Shown: positions 37,801-48,699 of the stretch, piece by piece
Position numbering within the stretch: position 1 is the stretch's first letter
How the letters are laid out: the number at the start of each line of letters is the position of its first letter
DNA from: Rhyacichthys aspro
Taxonomy: Eukaryota; Chordata; Actinopteri; Gobiiformes; Rhyacichthyidae
Direction of reading: 5' to 3'
Assembly: GCA_036850595.1 (NCBI GenBank)
Contig: CM072156.1
Coordinates: forward strand, 7,433,441-7,497,440
Length of the DNA stretch: 64,000 nucleotides
Position numbers and translations under genes: made by a program
Notes under the pieces: generated by a model
Database searches by the model: none
What the model was told of the DNA's origin: nothing
Seen by the model: only the letters and a program-made list of their open reading frames with translations

Positions 37801-38799
37801 AATTTCATCTAATTTGACACAACAGCAGTAACAAACAGAGTGCCCAGTCTCAGTGACAGGAGCATTATACAATGGAAAGAAATGTTCAGACAGGCTGGGA
37901 TAATAACTCCAAACTATGGCAGGACAACACAAGCTGAGTGTCGTGCAAGTGAAATGCAAACAATGATCTTTTTTTCTATTTCTCAAGTCAACAACAAATG
38001 CACTCATATTATAGTCCATGTAACTGAAAGATTGTTTTCCACTGGCAATACTATGACAGTGAATAATGCACTTTGTTTTACTGCATCATGTGTCTCAAGA
38101 TAAACCAAAAATAGATAAACTATTGTATTTTGCACTGGGTAAATTACATTAATATATTAGGATCTGTTGTGTTGTGTGTTTTAGGTGAGTTTGTGAATAT
38201 CTCAGAGCACAGAGCCCATTGCAGCGAGGAAAATATGAGTTTGAGGAGAGGAGACAGCTTCTTTTGACGTTAAGTGAGTGACTCTGCAGCAGAGATTCAC
38301 CAAATAAAGGCTTGATAAGTTTGTTGAATTTGTAGTAAGTGCAACAACTCCCTAGAAACCGGTGCTGTGTCGTCTTTTGCTTCTCCACAGCTGCGTGAGT
38401 AACAAGCAGTGGATAACAGCAGAGAGACAGTGGAGCAATGCCCAGCTGAAAGATTAGCAAAACTTTAGTAAAGCAGCCCGTAACTTTGAGCTCATACATC
38501 TTGAGATGAAGCCACCATTTAAGGGAACAAGTCTATTTTGTAAGTAAAGTCTTAAAAAGCAAAATTATCCGTGGATAACTTGTAAAAATCTGTGAATAAT
38601 GAAGACAGAGTTGGCTTTAGTGTCAAATTTGAAGCACAGTGCAGCTCAAACAGTCTTCCCTTTATTCTGGCACCACCTTTAGAAACAAAAAAACAACATA
38701 AATGATTTATTCTTAACTGTCAGTGCTCCTGTTTTGTCTAATCCACAACTACACACATTTCCTCACACACACTTTCACCCTTGTGCCAGAACAGGTAGT
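37801..38799. other. Non-coding stretch, nothing recognised
   Basis: The 116-codon minus frame at 38149-38499 has no domain. A strong + acceptor-like tract ends in cttctccacag at about 38390, but the next donor-like gtgagt lies only 4 bases on. Nothing called. Confidence 0.45.
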
Positions 38800-39130
38800 C
38801 GGTGTACGTTATGTTTAATGAGTCGTGTCTAAGGAGTAAATAACACATTGTCATTGTCAGATGGAGGCTGTGCTTTTGCACCTTCATGGCTTCATTTAAT
38901 CCTTGAATTCACCTCTCATGCTCCTACAGCCTCTTATGACAGCCGAGAGGGGATAGTCCCTTCTCTCATCATCAATCATGGCGTCCCGTGGCCTGTCACC
39001 CCACTGGCAGAGGTGCCGTGCTCTGTGCTATTGTTTTCTCTTCTGTTTTGTTTGGCGTATTAGAGCGGTTCTATTTTGGGCTTCTGAAGGTCTTGTGGGT
39101 TAGTGCACTACTCATAAAGCTTCACAGCGA
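38800..39130. promoter_or_regulatory. Weak candidate regulatory block
   Basis: Even composition with CpGs (38943-38990). No clear repeat or exon. Lower confidence than the neighbouring blocks. Confidence 0.28.
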
Positions 39131-39639
39131 TTGAGATGAATGTTTTCCTCGGGAGACACACAAACTGTTGCAAAACTTTTAGAGGTCACAGATCTTGCCA
39201 GTGCCCTTGAAAAGGTGAAAACTTGGAATCGATGGCACCAATTACAAAGTAGAAAAGGTGCAAAACTCTACTTTTTTCAAACTTTGAGACCTAATAGTAG
39301 CTAATCTACTCAGGGCTACAACCTATAGACTGATTACTGTTTACTTCATTGCACTATAGGCAGGAAAACTGGGGGTAGTGACATGTATCAATGGCCACCT
39401 TCCATAGGATCACATTATCACTTAAAGCTGCATTACACAAAAACTTCTTTCCTTACTTTCCCAATACCCACTGCCTCCTTAACAAATAACAGTTTAGAGC
39501 CTATCTGAAACTTCTATCTCTGATTTTAATGATTGACCACTTCCAGGATGCATTTATGTCGTTAATCAGTGTGTGAATGCAGTGTCAAAATGTATGTGTT
39601 TCAAATTGCTTAACTTTTTTCATTTTTTGCACTGCTTTA
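39131..39639. other. Non-coding stretch, nothing recognised
   Basis: 'cttaaagctgcattac' at 39422 echoes the 'ttaaagct' phrase near repeat family B. Otherwise nothing. Confidence 0.45.
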
Positions 39640-39790
39640 ACAGATAAACCCAGAGCAGGAAAAAAAAAAACACTTTTAATAAAGGTAAAAGGTGCTGCAA
39701 CTGATTTAATGTTGACAACCCATGTAGACCAAAGCCTTGCATGAATGTTCACAATGACACTCTCAGATATATTTTAGAGGAAATCTTTGA
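39640..39790 (+). repeat. Dispersed repeat family B, copy 2
   Basis: gatttaatgttgacaaccca followed by tgtagaccaa (about 39703-39733) matches the copy at 10.5 kb with few differences. An A-run lies just upstream (39660-39670). Parent element unknown. Confidence 0.55.
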
Positions 39791-40249
39791 CAGTTTGAGT
39801 GCTCGTGTTTGGTCCTGTCACACTACACAATGTACGTAATGTAACGCACTGATTTAAAGCCACGTAGGGCCTACAACTCGGTCACAATTAATTAATTGCT
39901 CATTAGCAATGGACAAAATCATACAATTACGTTTTTTTATTATTATTATTACAGTATGATATGTTCGAGTATATTACATAGTATTATTTTTTGCTTATTT
40001 GTGTCTGGGACCTCTGAGTCGTGTCAAGATGGATGAGTAACCACACTGACTGAAAAATTGGGCTTACAGTTCATCAGTCAAGCAGAGAGTAGACAAATAC
40101 AGCTATATTTATGAAGTGTAATGAATGTGACACAAGAGAGCATTATTCATGTATGTACAACAGGAACAGCTTTACTTTGGCTCAACATTAACGTTTTCTC
40201 AAATATGCAATATTTATGTCTTCGTGGCTGTTTATATGTTTTATGATCA
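39791..40249. other. AT-rich non-coding stretch
   Basis: Includes attaattaattg near 39887 and a short (TTA)n run at 39937-39951. No gene or element called. Confidence 0.5.
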
Positions 40250-40640
40250 CTGACCTGACCCAGATCAATGTCCTATTCTTGGAGTCTTCATGCACAGCAA
40301 AGCAGAGATGATGAGATGAGTTGAGTCCTCAGGGAAATCAGGTAGAGACCTGTTCAAAAAGCCAGAACCAGTGACACGCCTGGAAGAAGTCAGAGAGGCC
40401 GGAGATGTTTCCTTTCCTGTTACAGTGAGCAGACCAGGTCCACCGTTCATCTCTCGGTCTCACCAAGATTAATGGCTCGGCTCACAGGTTGGGTTCCCAT
40501 TACGTAGTCTGTCCGTCGCCACCTCGTTACGAACACATCTTTCACTGTCACGCCACTGCCGAAGAAGGCAGTCAAAAAGGTCCAACTCCTGCAAACCAAG
40601 CACTCATAAACTGTACAACACTTGGTCAAAATCAGTAAAT
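40250..40640. promoter_or_regulatory. Candidate conserved non-coding element
   Basis: Even-composition block with CpGs (40440-40560), open on the minus strand in two short frames (60-61 codons) that show no domain. No splice pair. Confidence 0.33.
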
Positions 40641-41866
40641 TCCCAGTTCTTCCTTTTTTAACATTTTACAAAAAACACTGGCACCTGTGGGTCTGGACAG
40701 ATTTAAAGTATTTATAAGGCTAAATGTGTGTAAAAACTCCATCAATAAGTCACTGGATGCACAACAACATGCATTTATTTACAAGATGCAGGCAACAAAT
40801 GAGGTCGCAAGGAGAAGCAGCAACAGAAATAATAAGATGTACGCCCATTACCATTCAGCATAACAGCCTGTTGTTTCCATGTCCATGTGTAAGTATGTGT
40901 CATGTGTAGTAATGCTATGATGCCATGACTAAATGGGTCACATTCCACTAGAGAGAGCCATTTAATGTGTGCTAACATTAACATTAGTTGTGACAAATGT
41001 TAACAGAAGGCCATTTAATGTATGCTAATGTGTGCATGATAATAGAGGGTTGTTTAATGACTGCATACATCAACATGCTTTGTTATCAGATAAGAATATT
41101 GGAAGAGGACCCTATAATGCATTCACGTTTTGTCATTAGTTGAGAGTATTGGCCCTCACCTGTGTTCCAGCATTAGCCTTACTCTGGTGCAAAAGGGAAA
41201 AAAAAGTGAAAACAGTATTTGACAAGTAGAGTAGATAAAGCTTGTCCCGAAATCAGTCCAGATGAGAATTAACTTGTTTTCCTGCCGTATGAACTCAAAC
41301 AGTACAGGAAAATATACCAATTGAAGTGCTGGTGCTATTTAGTAGAGTAAGTATTCAATGTTATTGACCATAACTGGCTGTGTCCCTCTTAAGAAACAAT
41401 AAATATCCAAAAATGCAGTGTGACACAGATCCTGTCAGACATATCAACTTTGGGACGCCCCCAGCAGCACTTACTCTTGAGGGAGTATATGTTTGTAACC
41501 ACTGTACATCTGCAAAGTACATTCAATGTTCTGTTTCTACATTGTTAGACTCAGTTATAGGCCTACACAGTCACAAGAAAAGAGAGCAGGGCATGCCAAC
41601 ATAGTCAAGAATACCATCAAATTATTTAAAGTTATTAATTGTGACTGTTAGAGAGAAATTTGGGGGTTTTCATTGGAATTTCTAATGTGTAAAATGGCTT
41701 ATACATTTAATTTTTTTACTAGCATTGCTGTTGTCAGTGGTGTATAAATAAAAAGACCTCATGGCAGGACTCATCACCTGATAACTGAATGAGAAACTGT
41801 AACTAATAACCTCGTGTCAACCCACAGAAAATATATGGCTCCACGTCCAGCCAGATGAATAGCTCA
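40641..41866. other. Non-coding stretch with a small partial duplication
   Basis: The 20-base phrase gccatttaatgt-g/a-tgcta starts at 40957 and again at 41010, a 53-base period, with a weaker third echo ('gttgtttaatga') near 41049. This may be an eroded minisatellite. Nothing else recognised. Confidence 0.45.
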
Positions 41867-41892
41867 GTGTGTGTGTGTGTGTGTGTGTGTGT
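41867..41892 (+). repeat. (GT)13 microsatellite
   Basis: Uninterrupted GT run of 26 bases next to a candidate regulatory block. Confidence 0.97.
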
Positions 41893-41929
41893 TCACTGAT
41901 GAGTGATCTGCTACGTAGGTGTTGATTTA

Positions 41930-42560
41930 CTGCCATTTGTGTGTGCTTATGTGCCCAAATGCTCGGTCACGTGCCCAAGGTTTATATTTATCAGCCAAAA
42001 CTCAAATGCAAACCCTTCTTTTTCTCACAGACCCGACGAGTAGGAAAATTAATTATTCATGTGATACTCTATACACCAACAGTAAGTTATTGTGATTTCG
42101 TGGAGCCATTCATCATCATAGTGACTAATTTGCCCTGCGGTGTAATGGCACCGCGGGTTTTGTGGGTGTAATGGGAGTCAATGACGTGAGATTGCCCTCG
42201 CTTTTAATTTTGGCTGAAAATCCAAATGTGCGCTTCGAGTGCAATATTGCTTACTAACTTATCTCAGCGAAGAGCATCACCTAAGCTTGAGTGAACGCAG
42301 TCGCTCCATCCGTTACATCCATGCACCTATTTATCTGCATAAGCTACATGTAAGCTGTTATTTATGACAAGACTCTGGAGAATTATACCGTCTTAGAAGC
42401 TTGGTTGTTATTATTGCCGTAATGCGCATTAAGGCATTACAACTAGCTTTGGATACTCTCCTGGTGTGTTTGTTCATCCATATTCATGAGCTAATGAGAA
42501 GCTAACATTTGCTAGTCTGTCAGTGTATTAATCTCAGATGCCTCTATGTGTCTCCTATGA
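41930..42560. promoter_or_regulatory. Strong candidate conserved non-coding element
   Basis: About 600 bases of repeat-free, even-composition DNA with many TAAT-type cores: aattaattattcat (42047-42060), agctaatgag (around 42489) and gtattaatct (about 42526). CpGs are retained through 42110-42310. One of the best enhancer-like stretches in the window, although no factor can be assigned. Confidence 0.4.
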
Positions 42561-43425
42561 GAGATTAGCAAGACATGAGCTAATGCGTGATGGACTGTCA
42601 TGGCTGTAGAACTGCTGAGGCAACAATTGGTCAAGGCTCAAATAATTTAATGCAGTAGACAGATCAGCTTGGTGACATATGTGGCACCAAATTAGACTTA
42701 TATTAGTCATAAAGGCGTGTGTCATTGCACTGAGTAAGAATGTGTTCTGTACAACATCTGAGTGGTCATTGATTATTGCTGCTGACACCACACAAGCTTG
42801 ATTTCCTTCCAGTTCTCATTCTAACACGACTTTTAACATGACAAACTACAGGAACCTTATAATAAAAGTTTATGATGATTTGTATTAGAGAAAAGCAAAA
42901 GAAAAGAAAAAAGGTCACCTGAGGTTTGCGTTTAATTCTAAAAGAGGTCAGCATGTGATTGTTTGAGAATCTAAAATTGTAACCAATGGAAAGATCAAAC
43001 AGTAATGTTGAAGGAAGCAGTTCAAGTTAATGTGTGTAGTTTAATAGCCTTTGTGGCAGCACCTTGTGTTCAAAGAGCAAATTGTCATTCCACACCTTAC
43101 AGCTTTCCTTTTTTAAGCGTGTGAACAGCTATGGTACTACACAAGGCCACACTGTTTTTATGAAGAAACCCAGTGGAAACATGTTTGGAAAGATATATTT
43201 GGGATTGAATCAGAATCAAATTTAGTTCATAAAATCTTCAAATGCAAAAAGTGTTATATTGCAGCGATTATGCACTACTGAAAACAGTTTTGTGGATGAT
43301 ATTAGCCAAATTTAATTTAACATCCACAAAGCAGAGTAGCCATGTGATTGGGTGTTTGGACATTTATATTGTCACATAAAGATATTCTATAGATAACTGA
43401 CAAAGCGACTGAGCAGCTTACTCAC
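42561..43425. other. Non-coding stretch
   Basis: AT-rich with a 78-codon and a 62-codon minus frame that lack domains. Ends at the candidate exon listed next. Nothing recognised. Confidence 0.45.
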
Positions 43426-43470
43426 CTCTTCCATCTCTCCACACATCCTCTCTGTCTCAGCCCAGTCCTG
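43426..43470 (-). other. Candidate internal coding exon (45 bases), minus strand
   Basis: On the minus strand a 45-base segment is preceded by an acceptor ending tgtttttgtcag and followed by a perfect donor, gtgagt. In phase 0 it reads QDWAETERMCGEMEE, a charged, coiled-coil-like peptide, and one other frame is also open. Length divisible by three with intact splice borders is what a small symmetric exon looks like, but pairs of this quality also arise by chance in 64 kb. I do not recognise the gene. Confidence 0.3.
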
Positions 43471-43489
43471 CTGACAAAAACACATTAAT

Positions 43490-44130
43490 GGAGATGCTCT
43501 GGCCTTCATGCCCTCCCTCAGCAGCTGCTGTCTCCAACACTTTATTGAGTTATCGAACACAGAATATATATGACAAATGGAGTCAACAGACTCGGCTTTG
43601 GTTTACATCCCTATCCAAACAATCTGTGTTTACTCTAGGAAATCAAAGTATAAATCTGTTCCCGGCCTGTGCGTGGATCAATAGGCCGCTCCAGATACCT
43701 TCAGATGTCCGTCAACAAACACACGGGTGCAGCCGCATTGAAAAGACAAACTCCCTAACCTCTTAGCGGCTTAATGCAAAGGCAGGGATCTGTGTGAAGA
43801 GAATTTGCCTCGTGTCATGGACAGGAAATGTCAAACAAGGAGTGCACAAATGGAATTACTGTGAAGACTCTATATTCTACGTGCATTGGACCGAGGAGTG
43901 TAGCCTGGCCTCCAGTCCCACTGACTTTCTTAGACAAGTCAAGTGGGTCTGGTACCCCACCCATCGAGCCTGTCAGTCAGCCGAGCTCAACACCATCAAC
44001 CAGTTTATGTCATGACTCATAAAGACGTGAAACTATTCTTGTGGCATTGCTTACGTCAGGCCGTTCAATAAGTTTAATTAGTTTAATGTGCATCCATTTG
44101 TCCTGCTCCATGGGAATCAAACCTAGACAG
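43490..44130. promoter_or_regulatory. Candidate conserved non-coding element next to candidate exon
   Basis: Even-composition block, repeat-free, with CpGs at 43550, 43683-43735 and 43880. Ends with 'taattagtttaat' (about 44076-44088). If 43426-43470 is an exon, this is its upstream intronic enhancer candidate. The 92-codon + frame shows no domain. Confidence 0.35.
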
Positions 44131-44182
44131 GGACCAGACTAATTATTTGTGTGGATACCATTATCCATTCATATTTGAAATG

Positions 44183-44185
<3 letters not shown>

Positions 44186-44214
<29 letters not shown>
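44186..44214 (+). repeat. (ATTT)7 microsatellite
   Basis: Uninterrupted tetranucleotide run of 29 bases. Confidence 0.97.
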
Positions 44215-44299
44215 CTATACCTGTTTGTTACTCTTTTTATTCTTTAGATGTCATCTTGCCTGACCACTCTCCCACTCTGTCTTTTATTGCATGTACAGT

Positions 44300-44600
44300 G
44301 TAAGTGTATGGTCCTAATCTAAATGCAGGGAGGGCCAGTGGCAGGCCGGGGAGAACTCACTATGTCATTGGATGAGTCAGCATGTTGTTTAGCAAAGTTG
44401 TTGTCGGAGCAACAACAGAGACTAACCCTCCGAGTCCCAGTGAGCCTCATTAGCCGCTGCCATTTCAGCTCCTGTTCCCCTGTTAATCACCCAGTCCATC
44501 ACCTCGGTACAATCACTGCTGTTGAGTCATTAAGAACACAAAGCTGGAAATGCAGCGTGGCAGTGGACATGTGGGTGTTTATATTAAGTAGGAGTAGATC
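44300..44600. promoter_or_regulatory. Candidate regulatory element with NF-E2/MARE-type site
   Basis: Even-composition, repeat-free block. At 44373-44382 tgagtcagca matches the AP-1/NF-E2 (small-Maf) core exactly. A ttaatc core lies near 44483. It sits inside a 150-codon + frame (44323-44775) that has no domain and runs into AT-rich filler, so it is not a gene. Confidence 0.35.
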
Positions 44601-46612
44601 TGGAGCTCCATTTGGATTTAACGCAACACTTCAAGAACTAAACACATTTACAGCTGTTACTTTAAATATCCTTCATATATACACTGTATATATCATGTAC
44701 AAAAAAAAAAAACTTTGTGTATTTCACATTAAACTATACAGAAAAAACACAACAAAGTGCAATAAAATGCATTAATTGGTTCCATTGCTGATTGAAAATA
44801 AACTATACATTTTAATAAATATATTGGTTATTGTATTGGTTGTTTTTGTAATCTTCTAGTGTGCGTTATGGAGTTGGGACTTTATAAACTCTCAGCTAAT
44901 GTTACCATGTAACAAACAATGCAAGAAACATATTATTAGCTCTTTAGTCACAGCATAAAATGCTACTGTTAAAAATGCACGAGTTTGTATTTACACATAT
45001 TCTGTGCACATTCAAAGTTATTTGTTGCTTAAAAAGCACCTGCATGAATTCCATTTGTTTAGATTAGCATTAGCATCAGGTCTGTGGTGTCTGGGAACAG
45101 TGACATATTCCTATTCTTAAATTCCTTTCAGTTTCAAGTCTTCTCAAGGACAATGAACACTTATATAAAGCACCCTTTTTGCTCTTCAAACCAAGAAATA
45201 AATGTAATAATGCTCTAACATTAAGCATATCACATCTTGTCATATTTTTGCATCTCAAGAAACATTGTTTATTCAAGGCCATTAAGGTTAAGTGAGTACC
45301 ATAATGGGTGAGCATTGTCTGTCAGTAATGATGTCTGGAGCAGACGTTCTGTTTTCATTCATTGCAAATGTAATGAGCATTGTTCTCTCTGTTTCCAAAC
45401 GACTATGACCTTGTTGTTTTTACCCTTGTTTTTGGAATGACATATTTCAGTAAGACATCATTTTAATACATGTGTTCATATAACTAATGCATTGCCTCAA
45501 TGTCATTAGATATGTTTTCAGACTAATGAATAATGAGCAGCGTGAACATTTTAGTTGTGTCATTTCTCTTCATCTGCATTGCTATTCTATTAGTGCTATG
45601 GCATTTGTTACAAAAAATGGAAATTGTAGAAAGAAATGTTACTGTCAACTACCAATTTAATATTAAATGTCAAAACTGATGTTGTAGTACTCAAGATCAC
45701 TGTTAAAAGGTCTTGGTCTTGTTTTGAATGAATCAAACATATATAGGGGGTTTAGATCAAGCTCTAGTAAAACTTCCCCTAAGTTTGTCAGACTGGAAAT
45801 GGTGTAAAAAGCATTTGTAGAGCCATGCATCTCTGCACAACCTCCTGACCTCCTGCCTTTCTACTTCCCTGGAAAATGTTTGTGTCCCTTGAAAACAGAC
45901 CATAGATACAGATTTGTAGTATACAAATCTATCCTTAAAGAGTTTTTGGTCTCTAAAGCCTTATTGTTCTCCTTCAAATCTAAATGCTAAAAGTTTTTTT
46001 TTTTCTCTTCATCACAACTTTTATCTTTTCAAGTAAACACCTTTATTTGTAGTTGAGTGTTTTTTCATCCACAGCATTTATCTTTTATGTATGGACATTT
46101 TACGACCTGTCCAAGGGCAGTCCACTCACCTGCTCTTCATCCTTGAGCATAGATTCCCTTCAGCGAGTGCCACTGACCTCAGTGCAAATGCAGATGAGCA
46201 TGTGGTGAGTGCCAGCTCAGGTTCAACACCTCTGCTCCATTTGGTTCAAACATGCAGGCTCATTTCAGCTTCTACACTGTGTTTTTTTCTTCTTTGTGGA
46301 TGAAAATCTGTTTATAAGCGTGGTGCCTCTTGTCTGTCGTCTATCAGCACGCCTTCACTCGCAAAAAGTGATACAGCAATTCTCAAGTCACATTGACCTT
46401 GATGAATAGATTAGCCTACTATGCCCTGCAGCATATCAATACTGCTGTTACAATTTTGAATATTTCACATCTGAGAGACATGTTAAGATTGCAGATGAAT
46501 ACACATTTTCATGCATTAAAAGCCAGCAAAGAGTTACATCTAATCCGTGAGAATATCATTTATGGCTATATGCAGTTAAAGGAAGATAACAGAGTACTGT
46601 TAAACAGAAAAA
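44601..46612. other. Non-coding stretch, nothing clear
   Basis: AT-rich. An A12 run lies at 44700-44711. A minus-strand cag|gtgagt donor with its exon end at 46130 sits by a 43-base segment open in one frame, but the acceptor is poor. 'aggtcttggtcttg' near 45708 recalls the 'agtcaagacc' repeat. Nothing called. Confidence 0.45.
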
Positions 46613-46770
46613 TACAGAGGTGGATAGTAACTTGTTAAATTTCAGTGTCTACTTTAAGGGATAAAAATGTGAATTTTGTAAAACACACTTTTTGGAGTAA
46701 CATTCTTACTTTTACTCAAGTAACATATTAAAATACTTAGATGAGTAACAGTAATTTTCAGATACAGTAG
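46613..46770 (+). mobile_element. Degenerate fish dispersed repeat (gtggatagtaac / ctcaagtaac type)
   Basis: The order aggtggatagtaacttgtt ... 'tttggagtaac' ... 'cttttactcaagtaac' ... 'tgagtaacagtaat' reproduces the layout of a very common fish repeat that alternates 'agtaac' phrases. It is eroded and its class (DNA element, hAT-like or other) is not certain. The match is to the pattern, not to a database. Confidence 0.55.
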
Positions 46771-46850
46771 GTGAATAGGATCCTGTGGCCTCCCAACAAA
46801 TAGGTCATGGGTTCAATCCCGGTCTGAGGAACAGCATAGAAGAAATCTTC
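46770..46850 (+). mobile_element. tRNA-derived SINE head
   Basis: ggttcaatccc at 46810-46820 is a near-consensus Pol III B box, preceded by 'ggcctcccaacaaataggtc', the usual spacing and wording of a fish tRNA-like SINE head. The A box and the body/tail cannot be defined, so it is a fragment. It abuts the 'agtaac' repeat with no gap. Confidence 0.5.
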
Positions 46851-47036
46851 ACTCAAAGCACACTGTACTTGATCTTTTTTTTGCTCACTATAGGTCAAGA
46901 CTGTGACAAGGCGGCTAAAATGAGTGAGAGTTACCCGGATGTTTGGAAATTAGACTTTCCTAATACATTGCATTACTAACTCCAACCGTGTTTGTTGCCA
47001 CGTCACTTTTGATTTGACGTACAGTTACCCTCACAG
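46851..47036. other. Short non-coding stretch
   Basis: May include the worn tail of the SINE up to about 46.9 kb. Nothing else recognised. Confidence 0.4.
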
Positions 47037-47050
47037 CCACAAGATGGCGC
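47037..47050 (+). promoter_or_regulatory. Near-perfect CTCF core match (+ orientation)
   Basis: ccacaagatggcgc matches 13 of 14 positions of the CTCF core CCASYAGRKGGCRS, failing only at the fifth. It also contains a YY1-type aagatggcg. It lies outside the SINE and could form a convergent pair with the minus-strand site at 49261-49274. Confidence 0.45.
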
Positions 47051-47369
47051 CTGTCAACTCATTACTTATGTCTCATTTACAGCTCTCATAATTGCTTTCC
47101 CACTTGTGATGGGATTTACTGCTAAAATCAGGTTGTGAGTTATGACACATTGGCTACAAGATTAGTATTACAACAATATTCTTGCACATGATAAGAATCA
47201 AAACAGAGCAACACAAAACAGGTGAGTGGAGCCAGAGAAACCTCAACAAAAATGTGGAAAAATCTATATCGTCCATTATCTATTTCCATAAATACTCCTT
47301 TGGTATCGACACATTCAAAGCATGTCTATGGCTTTAATAAAATGAAATGAAAACAGGCAGCAGTGGCAT
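47051..47369. other. Non-coding stretch, nothing recognised
   Basis: AT-rich. Confidence 0.5.
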
Positions 47370-47720
47370 TTTACCCTCTGAAATGAGAGGTTTCACATTC
47401 GAGACACATTTGTTTCTCTGTTGTTCTTTTTACAGCCCTATCAGCCCTATTGTACTCAGTGTGCTTGTTCTCAGCCCTGTCCCCCATCATTTCGCTGAGC
47501 ACACTAACCTTTCACTGCACATTGTGATAATGGTGGGTTTAATGTCATGTCGCTCAGTGAGGGCAGATAGGGGAATCAGCAGGGAATTACACAAAAGATT
47601 AAATGGAATAATTATCCTGTGTACAATTAGGAGCGACGTGAGGACGATTGAGAAGGCCGATACCACAGCTGATGCAGAACATATCATTGTAGATGGATTA
47701 CAGGTGAAAGTAATGCAAGG
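47370..47720. promoter_or_regulatory. Strong candidate conserved non-coding element
   Basis: Repeat-free, even-composition block with ggaataattatcc (about 47605-47617), caattagg and several CpGs (47630-47660). The 161-codon + frame (47347-47832) and the opposing 93-codon - frame cover the same DNA, which indicates low stop density rather than coding. Confidence 0.4.
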
Positions 47721-48369
47721 GAGCCTTAATTTTATACCACAGTGGCTGTACTTTGATTTACATTTCAAAATATTTGTCCATGTAACTGATCCTCATGGTT
47801 ATATTATATATCACCTGAAGATATTGCTGTAGTAAAAAGAGCAGCAGTGTAAATTACAGTCTTGTTTGGGGAAATCCTGGAGCAGCTGAGCTTTAGTCCT
47901 TCATGTTATTTCAATGTGCCTGAGGAAATCAGTGAAACCAGAGTACATGTGTTAAAATTGGCTGTTTAATGTCTTCCTTCATGAAGAGAGCCTGGGCTCA
48001 GGGTGACGAGGGCCTACTTCTCATTTTAGAAACCTGTTAACTCTTTGGGCAATAGGAGCCACGTCATACAGTCTTAGTGTAGAACCATTTGACGTTAATT
48101 TGAGAGAAGAAAAGCTCTCTTTTAATTAACAAGTTCTTTTTCTTCCAGATCTCTATCTCTGTAGTCTATTGACATTAATTCAAAATGCTTAAACCTAATC
48201 ACTATCAAATTTCTGTAACATTTCAGCATTCAAAGTGAATAATTTAGTTTTTTGAGTGTTGGTTAGGATAAAATATAAGGTAGCATTTTGCAGAAGTGTG
48301 TTTACTTTTAGTATAGATCTGTTAAAAGTGATCAAACTCATCATCTGACCTATTTCCACTGGGTTTTTT
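47721..48369. other. Non-coding stretch, nothing recognised
   Basis: AT-rich; nothing recognised. Confidence 0.5.
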
Positions 48370-48455
48370 CATAGACAACAGCATGTCCCTTTAGGGCTAC
48401 CATAGCTCATAGGCTGTAGAAAGGAAGGGTGTGAGGTGTGGAATTGTAATGCAAT
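48370..48455 (+). repeat. Dispersed repeat family A, copy 3
   Basis: Matches 34430-34512 in the order catagacaa, gcatgtccct, ggctaccata, aggctgtag, ggaa(c/t)tgtaat. A short internal gap separates the two. Parent element unknown. Confidence 0.65.
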
Positions 48456-48699
48456 AAATAGCTGACTACATTAATTACTTAATATATAAACAACATGCAC
48501 CAAATGCAACTTCACCAAAAACTACTTTAAATGGGACAAAACCCTGGTCTTCATCCCTGGGTCTTATGTCCCATCCTCTGCCTCAGCCTGTCAGTGCATG
48601 GACGCCTCATACATGGATTGTGCTGGAAACTTTTGACCTTAAAATTCTTTATAGAAATGTAAATTCCAAAAGATAAGGTTGAATGTATATCTTGACACT
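48456..48699. other. Short non-coding stretch
   Basis: Nothing recognised. Confidence 0.45.

Noticed and set aside
38380..38410. Strong + strand acceptor-like tract
   Set aside because: The only nearby donor-like sequence is 4 bases on, too close for an exon.
44323..44775. 150-codon + strand open frame
   Set aside because: Runs from a candidate regulatory block into AT-rich, poly-A-containing filler with a lysine-rich end; no domain.
47347..47832. 161-codon + strand open frame
   Set aside because: A 93-codon minus frame covers the same DNA and there is no recognisable domain.
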